Of a stretch of DNA of 64,000 nucleotides, positions 42,369 to 52,190 are shown piece after piece. Below the pieces are notes generated by a model that ran no database searches, was not told the origin of the DNA, and saw only the letters and a program-made list of their open reading frames with translations. The first letter of the stretch is position 1. Each line of letters begins with the position of its first letter. Both the position numbers and the translations under genes were made by a program. This DNA is from Ichthyophis bannanicus (Eukaryota; Chordata; Amphibia; Gymnophiona; Ichthyophiidae). Location: positions 985,591,637 through 985,655,636 of the forward strand of contig CM066034.1 in NCBI GenBank assembly GCA_033557465.1, in the 5' to 3' direction.

Positions 42369-42638
42369 ATGCCTCTTAATGAGTGTCTAAATACCATTTG
42401 CATGTGCAGTGAAGATAAAGAAAGACTACCAGATTTCTACATTACTATACTCCAGTGCGAACTGCCAGGAAGTACTATAAACCCTGCTCATTTAGAACCC
42501 ATAGCAAACCTGCCATATCATAACATCGCTACCAGGACTCACAAAACACCAAACCCTACCTATCAAAAGGCAACACTGCAATTATTAAACCAATATATCT
42601 CAGAGAATACCATTACATCTGCTGGGAAAAGAGAATAA
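42369..42638 (+). CDS. Short ORF shared by hAT copies (C)
   Basis: An 89-codon frame, ATG at 42369, MPLNECL then an in-frame insertion relative to A and B, then DKERLPDFYITILQCELPG and KTPNPTYQKATLQLL. Unknown protein; see the entries in elements A and B. Confidence 0.3.
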   Translation: MPLNECLNTICMCSEDKERLPDFYITILQCELPGSTINPAHLEPIANLPYHNIATRTHKTPNPTYQKATLQLLNQYISENTITSAGKRE

Positions 42639-42743
42639 GTGGGTTTGTCACATAGAAACTACATGAACAGAATACTGCAGCTCGGTTACACATGCAAAAC
42701 ATAAACTATCAGCAAACATAGAACAAGGGATCATAATTTAGAA

Positions 42744-42984
42744 ATATTTATTTAACATAACAGGTTTTATATACTGCTTTATAATTTCAATCAAAGCAGT
42801 TTACATTGAAACTTAAACTTGGTAATGTACATTAAACAGGGACATTGATAACTTGGATTTTTCTAAGGTAATGGTGGGTTAAGTGACTTGCACAAGGCCA
42901 CAAAGAGTGCTAGTAGGAATTGAACCCTGGTTTGTTGGCCTACCAAGCCAGTGTTCTTCACCACTAGGCTACTCCTCTACTCCA
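42744..42984 (-). mobile_element. tRNA-derived SINE with LINE-like 3' tail
   Basis: On the minus strand: a tRNA-like head with A-box TAGCCTAGTGG (42961-42971) and B-box GGTTCAATTCC (42916-42926), a body with a MIR/CORE-like block (TGCAAGTCACTTAACCC), and a 3' end with hairpin CTGCTTT (42774-42780 side) and AAAGCAG (42793-42799) followed by TATATAAAA and AAATAAATA. The tail has the same layout as the L2-like LINEs here, which implies mobilisation by an L2-type reverse transcriptase. Confidence 0.8.
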
Positions 42985-43549
42985 CACTAAGAACCCCAAA
43001 AGCCAAACATGGAATGTGCAACAACATTGGAGAAATAAAACTATAAATGAATTTCCTCTTCTACTAAACAAAACGCAAAGACGTTAGTGATGCACATTTC
43101 CCAGAGTTGACATATTCCGGTTAATAAATTCAAAACAAAACAGTACTTTTCTACCTTTTTGTTGTTTGAGCATTTTATTTTTCCATCACAACTGCCCCAG
43201 TTGCTTTTCTTCTGTTTTCTTCATGTCTTCTGCTAACTCTCTATTGTCTGCTGTACATTTGTCCTTTCTTCTCTCTTCTAGTTTTTGTCAATTCTCTCTC
43301 TGTATCTGCTCCATCTCTTTCTTTATTCCTTTTTCATCCCTCCATCCTCAATCCCCACTTATTCTCCCAATACCCGGTCAATCATAGATTTTTCTTCCCT
43401 CCCACACAAAATATCTTTTCTCCTCTCCATCCGCAATCCCCCAGCCCATTCCCTTCTAGTCTTCCCCCAACATCAGCTCCCTTTTAGTTCCAGCCCCACC
43501 CATCATCTGCTCCCTTCTGGTCCCATTCTCCCATCCTCCCACATCAGTC

Positions 43550-43770
43550 CATTTTCAATCCTAACCCCCCCCCCCCCCCATCAGCCCTTTCCAGTCCTAG
43601 CTCCCATTAGCCCTTTTCAGTCCTATCCTAGCCCCCCAATCAGCCCATTTCCAGTCCTAGCCCCCCCATCAGCCCATTTCCAGTCCAAGCCCCCTCCAAT
43701 CAGCCCATTTTCAGTCCTAGCACCCCATCAGCCCATTTCCAGTCCTAGCCCTCCCATAAGCCATATCCAT
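43550..43770 (-). repeat. Minisatellite in hAT C (C-rich on plus strand)
   Basis: Units with CCCCATCAGCCCATTTCCAGTCCTAG, the reverse complement of the G-rich units in A and B. Shorter array than in A and B. Confidence 0.9.
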
Positions 43771-43839
43771 GCCTTGCTCTGCCTCCCCCCCCCCCCCCCC
43801 CGAAGAGCACCATGCCTGTTTGAGTGGCTTCAAAGGAAG

Positions 43840-44065
43840 CCAGCGAGGCCCAAAGCCCCGGCTCACCTCTGCACAGCTGCCGGAGTAAAGAGCGGCATTT
43901 TCCTTCACTCCAGCAGCTGTGTTCTCGTGGAGCCTGCTGGCGCGCTGAGTACCAGGAAACAGGAAATGCCCTTTAACCCCTGGCATGCCAGCAGGCTCCA
44001 TGAGAACACAGCTGCTGAAGTGAAGGAAAATGCCGCTCTTCACTCCAGCAGCTATGCAGAGGTGA
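43840..44065. repeat. Palindrome in hAT C
   Basis: Imperfect inverted arms around 43950-43970: AGAGCGGCATTTTCCTTCACTCC (43889 onward) against GGAAAATGCCGCTCTTCACTCC (44016 onward), with CAGCAGGCTCCA words nearer the centre. The long frames on both strands here (270 and 128 codons) are composition artefacts. Confidence 0.8.
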
Positions 44066-44224
44066 GCCAGGACCTTGGGCCCCCCGGCTCCCTCTGAAGC
44101 CAACCCTGCAAATGGTCAGGAGCAACAACATATGTGGGATGAAGTTGATTCAGAGCCCCCTGAAGTACGGGGCCCTGTGCAAACAACATTCCCACACAAT
44201 GGACGAGCCGGCCCTGATGGAGAT

Positions 44225-45617
44225 GATGAAAGGATAAATTGAAAAAACAGAGATTTAAAGGGGAAATTCAATTATTTTTTTCTTCAAAATCTTAAGAGAA
44301 AGAAAGGTTTCTGTATAAAGGGACTTTGTGCAGTATAAAGAAAAGGGTTTCTCAATAAGGTAGCAAAGTAGGAAAAGGATCCTAGAAGTTTTAAAAGATT
44401 AATGCGGTGTCTCGGAGTCCTAAGAAGCGAGACACTGGTAAGAAGTGTTAGGGTTGAGTGAGGGGATGGTAGAGAGCCAGAGAGAATGGTTGTTTGAAAG
44501 TTTTGATTGGCAAAAAGTGAAGAGAGCAAATCTGATTTATTTAAAGAGTGAATATTTGTCTGAGAGACTGAAAGAAGTGTGTGAGGGAATGAACATGAAC
44601 TGAGAATTGCGCTGATTGGTGGCGCATAAGAAGGGAAGGGAAAGACCACTTGCAAGTTGGCTTGAGTAATCATTTTCTTTTATTACTCACTGAGTATTTT
44701 GTTTTAGTTATTAAGGATTTTTTTGTGGGTGGAGTTTAAGGAAAGGTGATAGAAATAGCCTTAAGCAGATATAAGTTCAAGGTGAAGCTTCAGCAAGTGA
44801 TGTCCAAGTCCATTGTTTCCAGTGAAGGTAACTACAGTGAGCAAGACTGAAGGAAAGAAACATTTCCTGGGCCCCATTGAAAAGAAGAAGACAGCGAGGA
44901 TAAGTAACTCATAAGTGAACTGATACAAATCCATTTATTTGAACTCAAATAAGTTTCATTCAACTGCTATATACAAACGCTTCAGGGAAAATAAATTATC
45001 AGGTCCTTGATGACTTCTTAACAAAGACATCTCGACACTTCACTATTAATTACATTGTTTATTGAATGAACCTTTGGGTTCAATAAGTATATACACATAC
45101 TTACAGTTTTAAAGATTGTTGGAGAATAAATTCTATTAGTATATCGCCTAAATGCTCCAAGTCCTATCCTTTAGTTACTAGTTTTTCTATTCCAACTGTT
45201 GTTCCTGCAAAGGGTATTCCAGGGGGATTTAGATTTCTCTTCTACATCCAGGTTCTGAGAGGTGAATAATTTACAATATTCCATCGGAACACTGTTTGAC
45301 ATTAAAATCAGAGGAAACCGGAAATTATTTTACCTCCAGAGACATCCCGGATGACATTAAAAAATAAAACTGAATACAAAGATAAGAATATGAGGTGATA
45401 CCTTGTGTAGACTAACTTAATACATTTCTTAATTAGCTTTCAGGAGCTATCACTCCCTTATGCAGTTCAGAACAGAATGACTAAAAGATGACATTACCAG
45501 AAAATATGTGAGCCATAAAAGCATTTCAGTGATAGTATGAAAGGAAAGGGGTGAATCTGTGGGCAGGGAGGTGGAAGGAGGTTGATGGATGATCAGAAGA
45601 CAGCAAACGTTTATGGT
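44225..45617. other. No gene recognised
   Basis: About 1.4 kb of unique-looking sequence without a convincing ORF. The 129-codon minus frame at 44284-44673 shows no recognisable domain. Confidence 0.5.
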
Positions 45618-46535
45618 TCATACTGAGTTAATCAGCCCAGTGTTTCTTAAGTCCTTTTTTGTCAGTTCCAAAGTGATTATTTTAACTTCAGAAGTCTTGC
45701 AAGCCTGTATTGTTTTACATTTCCCCTTGATCATAAGGTCATTGATGCAGTGGTCTGGTTCTGAAAAGTGCTCCCCCTGGTAGTATTTGCTTGATCTTCT
45801 CTGGGTTAGTTTTGTGCATACTATAACAGCAATGGCCCTCACTCCCAAGCTGGGGTATGTGAAGTATCATCTCAGTCTCAGATTTACTGCCAACACTTGC
45901 AATGTGTCAAAGAGAACTTCCATCTGGAGTTCATAAGATGTTGCATGTATGGCTAATTTATCAAGTTGTCATTGGAAATTCTTCTCAATCAGGTCTGTGG
46001 CTCCCAATACGATAGGAAATATTTCTGTATCTTTCTGCTACATGTTTGTGGTCTCTGACTGCCGATCTTGGATCTTCTCCTCTCCACTTGATTCACAGAA
46101 TAATTGCTTGGAACCGACACTTGTTATCAATGCCGTTCTAAGGTTTTTCTCCTTTACCACAATTTCAGGTTTCCTGACATCCAGCTTCCTATCAGTTGGA
46201 ATGGCAGTACCCCAGGTGATTATAGTTTCTTCATTTTCTAATTCTCTTAAGGTTGTGATCCCAGTGCTTTTCTGGTACAGCAATGTTATAGTGCTTATAG
46301 AGTTTCCAACAGATGAGACATGCCACTTTGTTGTGTCTTCTGTATAGACCTTTTCAGCCATCAGAACTTTGCAGCCAGCTACGAGATGAGTATCCATTTC
46401 CAGCTCTTTCTTACAGAATCAGCACATTTCTGTTTTACCAGTTTTCTCTATGCTCGCTGTGAACCATCTCGCCCATAATCCACTGTCCTGGGCTGCAACT
46501 ATCAAGCTTTCATCCTTAGGTTTCTTCTCTGCAGG
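45618..46535 (-). pseudogene. Retroelement C-terminal fragment with CCHC motif
   Basis: Minus-strand coding text in several broken frames. It begins near 46530 with DESLIVAAQDSGLWAR, then a zinc-type pattern C-x2-C-x8-H-x4-C (about 46430-46380, with a stop inside), GCKVLMAEK, then TDRKLDVRKPEIVVKEK near 46210-46160, and later short pieces to 45618. The order CCHC motif followed by an RP(D/E)IVV...K stretch recalls the C-terminal region of LINEs with a restriction-like endonuclease, or an RT family common in invertebrates. I am not sure of the clade. The RT itself is absent. Confidence 0.45.
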
Positions 46536-47009
46536 GTATGATCTTATGTATATACTGTATGAGCTGATGCTTGTCCTTAACAACTGGTTTGTCTCCTATA
46601 CTCCAGCAGTAATATAACGTCTGACTGCTTTCTTATTCCTTCATCATTTGAATACAAATCACTGATACCGCCTTAAAGTGTTTAATCTTTTTTGGCCTAA
46701 CACCAAAAAAGGTTTTTATTAAACCAGCAATTCATCCTATATATGTACATTTATTTTTCTAGCTAAGACAAATATTCCACTGTTGAGTGCATGCAAGATG
46801 AAACTGTGATACTAGGAATGATTTGCAAAAAGGCACATTTTACAATGGGACCTCCAAGTGTAATCTGGGACATCAAAGCCAGAATGTTTGAAAAAAAACG
46901 CAGGCACATGCAAGTTCGGGCACAACTTCGGAAACGTGGACAAGTCTGAGATGGACATCTGTAGAAACGTCTACATGGATGTATCCAGAATAGCACCTCA
47001 TCAGCTGGA
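46536..47009. other. No gene recognised
   Basis: Unassigned sequence; the first part may extend the retroelement fragment but is too decayed to support. Confidence 0.4.
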
Positions 47010-47110
47010 CCTCTAACAGCATAATAGCAAATGTAGTGGGTTAGAAGTAGGGTAGCCAGGGTTCAAATCCCATTGTGAGCCTGTGTGGCAGTCACTTAAT
47101 GTTCTATTTT
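47010..47110 (+). repeat. Possible tRNA-derived SINE head
   Basis: B-box-like GGTTCAAATCC at 47060-47070, preceded by TAGTGGGTTAGAAG, which resembles a degenerate A-box about 25 bp upstream. It does not fold into a normal tRNA, so I read it as a SINE fragment. Confidence 0.4.
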
Positions 47111-47318
47111 CCGCACACTCTCTGGATGTTTTAAGACCAAAACAAGCATTTTCCTGATGCCTATTTCTGCCTGCAGCAGGTCTACATATGGACATGCCCA
47201 TAGACATCCCCTTCATTCCCGAAATCAAATGGAGACGTGTAAGTCCATAGCCCCTGCACCATGCCCCCTCATCTACTTGGATGACCCTGCACCGGAGATG
47301 TCTGTAACGTTGCTGTGG

Positions 47319-47400
47319 AATTTTATTTATTGATTTAATTAAAAGGTTTCTATATCACCTTTTACATAATCAATGCAGTTTACAATAAACAATGAACCAT
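47319..47400 (-). repeat. LINE/SINE 3' tail fragment
   Basis: In reverse orientation: TTTTATTTATTGATTTAATT followed by TATATCACCTTTTACATAATC and GCAGTTTACA, similar in layout to the L2-like 3' ends (hairpin then A/T tail) but diverged. No coding part is visible. Confidence 0.45.
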
Positions 47401-48030
47401 TACACTATAACATTAGTAAGTATTTAGAATGTAACAATGAACAATGAACCATAACAACATTAGTAAGTATTTACAGTGTAAATAGTAGATAGACAGTGAG
47501 AGAAGGATAATCAAAACAATTACAAATTATTCATTTAGGAGAGACCGTGCACTTTTATGCAACATAAAGAGGATTGTCAGAATAAACTTATAAAAACAAA
47601 ACAAATCCACGGGTTTATCGGAGTAAATATCCAAAAAATACAAAAATTACCCCTTTCATTCACCAATATCAAAAATACTAAAAAGCTTTCTTAGGAACAG
47701 GTCTCAGACTTCAGTGGGGAGAACCCAGGAGGTATACCTCTGCTGTGGTTAACAGACCCCGTATCTTGCATCAAGGACCTTTGCGTTCCCTATCTTTTTC
47801 TACTAGATTGCTCATGGAAATATATCATATCCAACGGATGTTGCTTTAAACACAACCGATTGACAAGCACTCTCTCCAACAGTCCAATCAAAACAGTCCT
47901 TATCTTCTAAATATTTTCACATATTTTCTATATTTATGGTCTGTTGTACTCTTCAGGCTGTGTTATATTAACAATGATGGCACTTAGCACAAAACCAGAC
48001 TTATCTGTAATCCCAACGCCAATCAGGCGC

Positions 48031-48068
48031 GCTCGTGCGTTTCACTGCTTGAGCAGTTTCATCGGGGG
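48031..48068 (-). ncRNA. Hammerhead-like motif downstream of Penelope ORF
   Basis: On the minus strand: CCGATGA (expected CTGATGA), an extra A, helix ACTGC / GCAGT with a TCAA loop, then GAAACGC. The CTGA to CCGA change and lack of a clear NUH cleavage triplet suggest a decayed ribozyme. Position after the ORF matches the copy at 23962. Confidence 0.45.
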
Positions 48069-48527
48069 ATCCAACTGAAATATTGTGCCAAAGAAAGATA
48101 TAGCCATGTAGCTTCATAAATTCTTTTCCTCATATACGGCTGCTTTGCTCCAACTCTAGAACCAAACACATTACATAAACTTAGTATTTTCAATAAACGT
48201 GGAAAGATTACATCTCTAAAAGGACCCATTCCTACCAGTCTTCTCGCTTCAACAGCATACTCTGTCTGAAAAAACGCCGCACATGCGTAAACGCCGAATG
48301 GCAGCTGTGTTTTATACTGCCCATGTACTATGGACTCAGTCAATCAATGTGGCCCTACATCCAATAGAATTCTTCCGCTGGAAAAATACAGCAATTCCTT
48401 AATTTTCATTGATTGGGAATGTGCCCCGCTCCACAAACTCTAACCATATCCGGCATTCAAACGTCTACTTTTTTTAATTATTGGTAATGCTTTGCAACTT
48501 TCATTTTACTGTAATGAAAATCCAAAT

Positions 48528-50795
48528 TCATGTGCAAACTCCCCAGTCAATCTGAGCATTTAAACCTCCCGGAATCACTGTAGCAAGAGTGTATATCCAA
48601 CGCTGTTCAATATATAGCAGGTTTTGTTCTCTTGTTTTCTTAGCATAACCTGCCAATACGTGGTCTATACAAAAGACTTGTAGCTGTTCAAAACAGTGAG
48701 AATGATCTAAACAATGTGACACTATCAGTGCTTCCCTCTTCTGGCAGCGTAATTTGCTGCGATGTTCATTAATGCGAACTCTCAGAGGACGAATAGTTTT
48801 ACCGATATAGAGCAAAGAACAAGGGCAGCGAAGAGCATATACTACATAACTTGACCCACAAGTGGTGGAGGTTTTTAACTTATATAAAGTGTCATGATAA
48901 GTAAACTCAGACAATTCTAATGTTACTGCACAAATGTTGCAATCGCCACATTTAACATGCCCCTTTTGAGCGGGGGGTTCCGTTGGAGAAATGGGTCTCA
49001 ACACTGTAGGACTAAGCAATTCTTTGAGATTTTTATGCCGCTGCCACACGCAGCGAACTGTTTTGTCCTCTAAGCCAGGAATACCTCGCAATATGTTGGA
49101 ATGGTGCTTAAAGATTTTTTGCAAATGCCCACTTAAAACTGAATATTTAGTGATCAGATTTACTTGAGAGTTTGTCAGATTGCATCTATCACCCTTATGG
49201 GATAGTAGACTCCCTCTGTGATTATAACAAGCTCGAGTATAAGCTGCCTTAATCACATGAGCTGGGTATCCTCTGTTTGCAAAATTCCTCATTAAATATT
49301 TGGCTTGATGCTTAAAATCTTGCTCTACAGAACAGTTTCGCCGATACCGAAGAAATTGCGATAGCGGCAAACTGTTTTTTAACTGGGTGGGATGTGCACT
49401 TTGATAATGCAATAGAGCATTTCTATCTACTGGTTTCCGAAATATAGATGTGCTCCAATGACCCTTCTCTTTCATGATCTTTACATCCAAATAAGTAATT
49501 GTATTTTTATCATACAAAGATGTAAACTGAATGTGTGGATCCTGTTGGTTCAGCCAATGAAAAAACTGAATTAGAAGACTCTCTTGACCCGTCCAGATCA
49601 TAAAGACGTCGTCAATATATCTCCCCCAAAAAGAAATGTGTTGTTTAAAGGGGGAAGAATCTAGCCAGAGGCGCTCAAACTCAGCCATATAAAGATTGGC
49701 TAGAGAAGGGGCACACGTGGCACCCATCGCTACGCCCGAGACTTGATGATATAAAATGCCCTCAAATAGAAAAAAATTCTGGAATAGCACCAAATCGAGT
49801 AATTTAGACAAAAAACCCAAGTGAGAATCAGACAAGTCTCCCCTAGCTCGCAACGCTGCAAACGCACACGAATGGGCTGCTGACTGCGGGATACTAGTAT
49901 ATAAAGAGGTGACATCAAGAGTCACCAACATTACTTCAGTATGTCCCGCCAGCGTCGAATGCTGCTCCAATAATTGCAAAAAATGAGTGGTATCGCGAAT
50001 ATAAGAGGGAATGGCCAATAGCAATGGTCTCAAAAAAGAGTCGAGATATGTAGATAGAGGCTCTAAAACTGTGCCCCTTGTTGACACGATTGGGCGCCCT
50101 GGAGGGTTGTCCAGCCTTTTATGGATCTTTGGTACCAAATAAAATTTGGCCGGCACTGGACTTATGACATTTAAATAGTGCCACTCTTTCTTCGATATTA
50201 TTTTCGCCTGTAAAGCTGTTGCAGTTAATGTAGAGATAGACCCCTGTAACCCTTTGGTGGGGTCTTCTTCTAAAATCTTATACGTATCCTGCACAGAGAG
50301 TTGCCGATGTGCTTCCAAAATATATTGTTCCCGATCTTGAACTACTATTGCTCCCCCCTTGTCTGCCCGTTGAATTACTAGATCAGGGCGTTCTATAACA
50401 GACTGTAACGCTTGCCGCTCATCCTTCTTCAACGTATAATGAATGGTATTTCGGTTCTTTTCCAGTTGACTAACATCCTTAAGAACCAATTCACGATATA
50501 AAAGCAGTGAGGAATGCATCGGACCAGGAGGGTTCCAAGTGGACACAAGTGGTAACGGCACTCTATTCATTCCTAGATTCGGGAATGGTTCGGTAGACAC
50601 TACATTAGAGGAAAAATAAATCTTTAGATTGAGTTTCCGAATCAACTGTTCAAAATCTAAACGGAATTGAAATCCATCATGAGCTGTACGTGGAACGTAG
50701 GACGATCCTTTATCTAACAAGCCAAGCTGCGTTTCCGTCAAATGATGTGAAGAAAGATTGACTACCAATGACTGCTCCAAACTAGAACCTCTCAA
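48528..50795 (-). CDS. Penelope-like reverse transcriptase / GIY-YIG endonuclease
   Basis: 755 codons without a stop. RT: RADKGGAIVV at 143-152, PKIHK at 222-226, LDVTSLYTSIP at 293-303 (first catalytic Asp), GVAMGATCAPSLANLYM at 354-370 and catalytic YIDD at 393-396, then YLDVKI and FRKPVDRNALLHY. Linker with Cys cluster at 616, 619 and 622. GIY-YIG endonuclease from 651 (VVYAL) with YIGKT at 663-667 and EQRWIY at 730-735. The frame has no ATG at its start: 50795 is TTG, and the frame is open back to a TGA near 50957, overlapping the upstream ORF by about 150 bp. All catalytic motifs are present, so it could encode an active enzyme if translated. Confidence 0.9.
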   Translation of the reverse strand: MRGSSLEQSLVVNLSSHHLTETQLGLLDKGSSYVPRTAHDGFQFRLDFEQLIRKLNLKIYFSSNVVSTEPFPNLGMNRVPLPLVSTWNPPGPMHSSLLLYRELVLKDVSQLEKNRNTIHYTLKKDERQALQSVIERPDLVIQRADKGGAIVVQDREQYILEAHRQLSVQDTYKILEEDPTKGLQGSISTLTATALQAKIISKKEWHYLNVISPVPAKFYLVPKIHKRLDNPPGRPIVSTRGTVLEPLSTYLDSFLRPLLLAIPSYIRDTTHFLQLLEQHSTLAGHTEVMLVTLDVTSLYTSIPQSAAHSCAFAALRARGDLSDSHLGFLSKLLDLVLFQNFFLFEGILYHQVSGVAMGATCAPSLANLYMAEFERLWLDSSPFKQHISFWGRYIDDVFMIWTGQESLLIQFFHWLNQQDPHIQFTSLYDKNTITYLDVKIMKEKGHWSTSIFRKPVDRNALLHYQSAHPTQLKNSLPLSQFLRYRRNCSVEQDFKHQAKYLMRNFANRGYPAHVIKAAYTRACYNHRGSLLSHKGDRCNLTNSQVNLITKYSVLSGHLQKIFKHHSNILRGIPGLEDKTVRCVWQRHKNLKELLSPTVLRPISPTEPPAQKGHVKCGDCNICAVTLELSEFTYHDTLYKLKTSTTCGSSYVVYALRCPCSLLYIGKTIRPLRVRINEHRSKLRCQKREALIVSHCLDHSHCFEQLQVFCIDHVLAGYAKKTREQNLLYIEQRWIYTLATVIPGGLNAQIDWGVCT

Positions 50796-50797
50796 GG

Positions 50798-51484
50798 TTA
50801 CAGGGCTTTGTGCCGTGTGGTCATACGACTTTGCACTTTCGTCTTGTCTTTCAATTCTTTTGACTTTTTCTTTTTGGAACCTTCGTTCCCATCTTCTAAA
50901 AAACTACTCCGTGAGCTTTTGCTGTAGTCTGAGGAGTGGGAATCCTCCGACGAATCATCAAAAGTCACCCGTCTTCGTTGAACCCGTGTTTTACGTTGTT
51001 GATTCATCCACGGGTATACGTACCCGGTGGTATAGTCCATATTGTTACGTGCCAGTTTGTTCAACTTGATTTTCTTGGTTTCTTCCCGTACTTTTTCCAA
51101 GTGTTTTTCATTTTCCTCTCTGTGTTTTGTAAACACCTCTGTGGCCACTGTGTTCTTTAAAGTGGTTAAACCAACATCCACCTCCTTTTTGAGAGAAGCC
51201 ACAGTGGCTTTCGTGGTGTTTACTATTAGGACCATTAGATCCCTAGAGCACTTGTTGAGTATTTGATTCCATTGTTCTAAAAAAACCGAATCAATCTTAT
51301 GCATCTTAGGTTCTTTATATACCCGAAGTCCTCGGGGAATCTGTTGACGTTTCAGATATTCTATTAAAGAAAATCGGTGCAGTTCTAATTTTACTATTTG
51401 TTTTTCTAACTTAAATACTGATACTGGGGTAATTTTTGTATTTTTTAGAATAAACTTATATGCAACAAAATTATAATAGAACAT
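50798..51484 (-). CDS. Penelope-like N-terminal ORF
   Basis: 228 codons, ATG at 51484. It has FKLEKQIVKLELHRFSLIEYLKRQ near residues 24-47, the RGLRVYKEPKMH and WNQILNKCSRDLM stretches, a charged, likely coiled-coil part (about 115-145: EENEKHLEKVREETKKIK) and a basic/acidic Ser-rich tail with KKKKSKELKDKTK. It looks like the N-terminal region that precedes RT in vertebrate Penelope elements. The stop at 50800-50798 lies 2 nt before the apparent start of the RT ORF, which is in the -1 frame relative to this one. Confidence 0.75.
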   Translation of the reverse strand: MFYYNFVAYKFILKNTKITPVSVFKLEKQIVKLELHRFSLIEYLKRQQIPRGLRVYKEPKMHKIDSVFLEQWNQILNKCSRDLMVLIVNTTKATVASLKKEVDVGLTTLKNTVATEVFTKHREENEKHLEKVREETKKIKLNKLARNNMDYTTGYVYPWMNQQRKTRVQRRRVTFDDSSEDSHSSDYSKSSRSSFLEDGNEGSKKKKSKELKDKTKVQSRMTTRHKAL

Positions 51485-51639
51485 TAAACTTATATACAGT
51501 GTCGTGATGATGCTTACGCGAGGTGTTGTTAATGTATGTTCTTTGACTGTCCTGGTCTAAAATTTTTAATGTTCAGTATTTACTGTTCACTGATAAATTT
51601 GGAGGACTAGGTGACTGAGGGCTAGGTTGAGTCAATCTT

Positions 51640-52190
51640 TTCATTTACATTTAGATCAGCAAAATGTTCAATGACTAAGTGAGCTTTGAGGTTTTTCCTG
51701 AATATAGGTAGGTCGGTGGTAGCTCTTAACATTTCTGAAGGTGTATTCCATAGGCGCACAAAGAGAGAGAAGCTCTATTAGTTGTATACGGTTTGTTTTT
51801 CTATATTCTGAGGGTACGCTGAGTGCGTTTTGGGTGCACCCTCTTCTAATTCTGTCACTTGGATTTATTTTTATAAGTCTGGATAAATGTGATAAATATG
51901 TGTTTCTCAGTAGTTTGAATATGATCAGGAGTAATTTATATTTAATTCTGCTCTGGATTGGCCGCCAGTGAAGGTTGTATAGGGATTATGTGGTCGGATA
52001 GTTGTGCTTTCTGGGTTATGCGAGCTGTCATGCGTTGAGCCATCAGAAGGCTATGTAATAGTTGTTTGGGGAACCCCTGGAATATGCTATTGCAATAATC
52101 TATATGAGGGAAGATCATCGCTTGAAGCACTGTTCTGAAATCAGACTGTGAAAGTAGGGGAATGACTGCAGAGATGTCTCTGTAATTTTG
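51640..52190 (-). mobile_element. L2-like LINE C-terminal fragment
   Basis: Minus-strand decayed end of an L2-like LINE: FPHIDYCNSIFQGFPKQLL, RMTARITQKAQLSDHI and the LHWLPI position (read as a degenerate PSLAANPEQN) at about 51942-52130, with 3' UTR sequence to about 51640. Next to the 5' end of the Penelope element. Confidence 0.75.

Larger units (their letters stand above)
42130..44216 (-). mobile_element. hAT-like element C
   Basis: A 2087-bp element in reverse orientation, starting CAGGGGCAGTCCAAGG and ending GGACGAGCCGGCCCTG, flanked by an exact 8-bp duplication ATGGAGAT (42122-42129 and 44217-44224). It has the short ORF (plus strand here), a C-rich minisatellite and a large palindrome near its inner right end. 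A SINE is inserted at about 42744-42984. Confidence 0.92.
47560..51530 (-). mobile_element. Nearly complete Penelope-like element
   Basis: Minus-strand element with two consecutive ORFs (51484-50798 and 50795-48528), a 3' region with the GCATGTGCGGCGTTTTTTC word (about 48276-48296, minus strand) and a hammerhead-like motif at 48031-48068. The exact ends are uncertain; 47560 and 51530 are estimates. It is the best-preserved Penelope copy in the window. Confidence 0.8.

Noticed and set aside
43285..44103. 270-codon plus frame and 128-codon minus frame
   Set aside because: They come from the C-rich minisatellite and palindrome of hAT C, with no known domain.
47051..47090. Possible tRNA gene near the GGTTCAAATCC word
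   Set aside because: No complete cloverleaf can be drawn; it fits a degenerate SINE head better.
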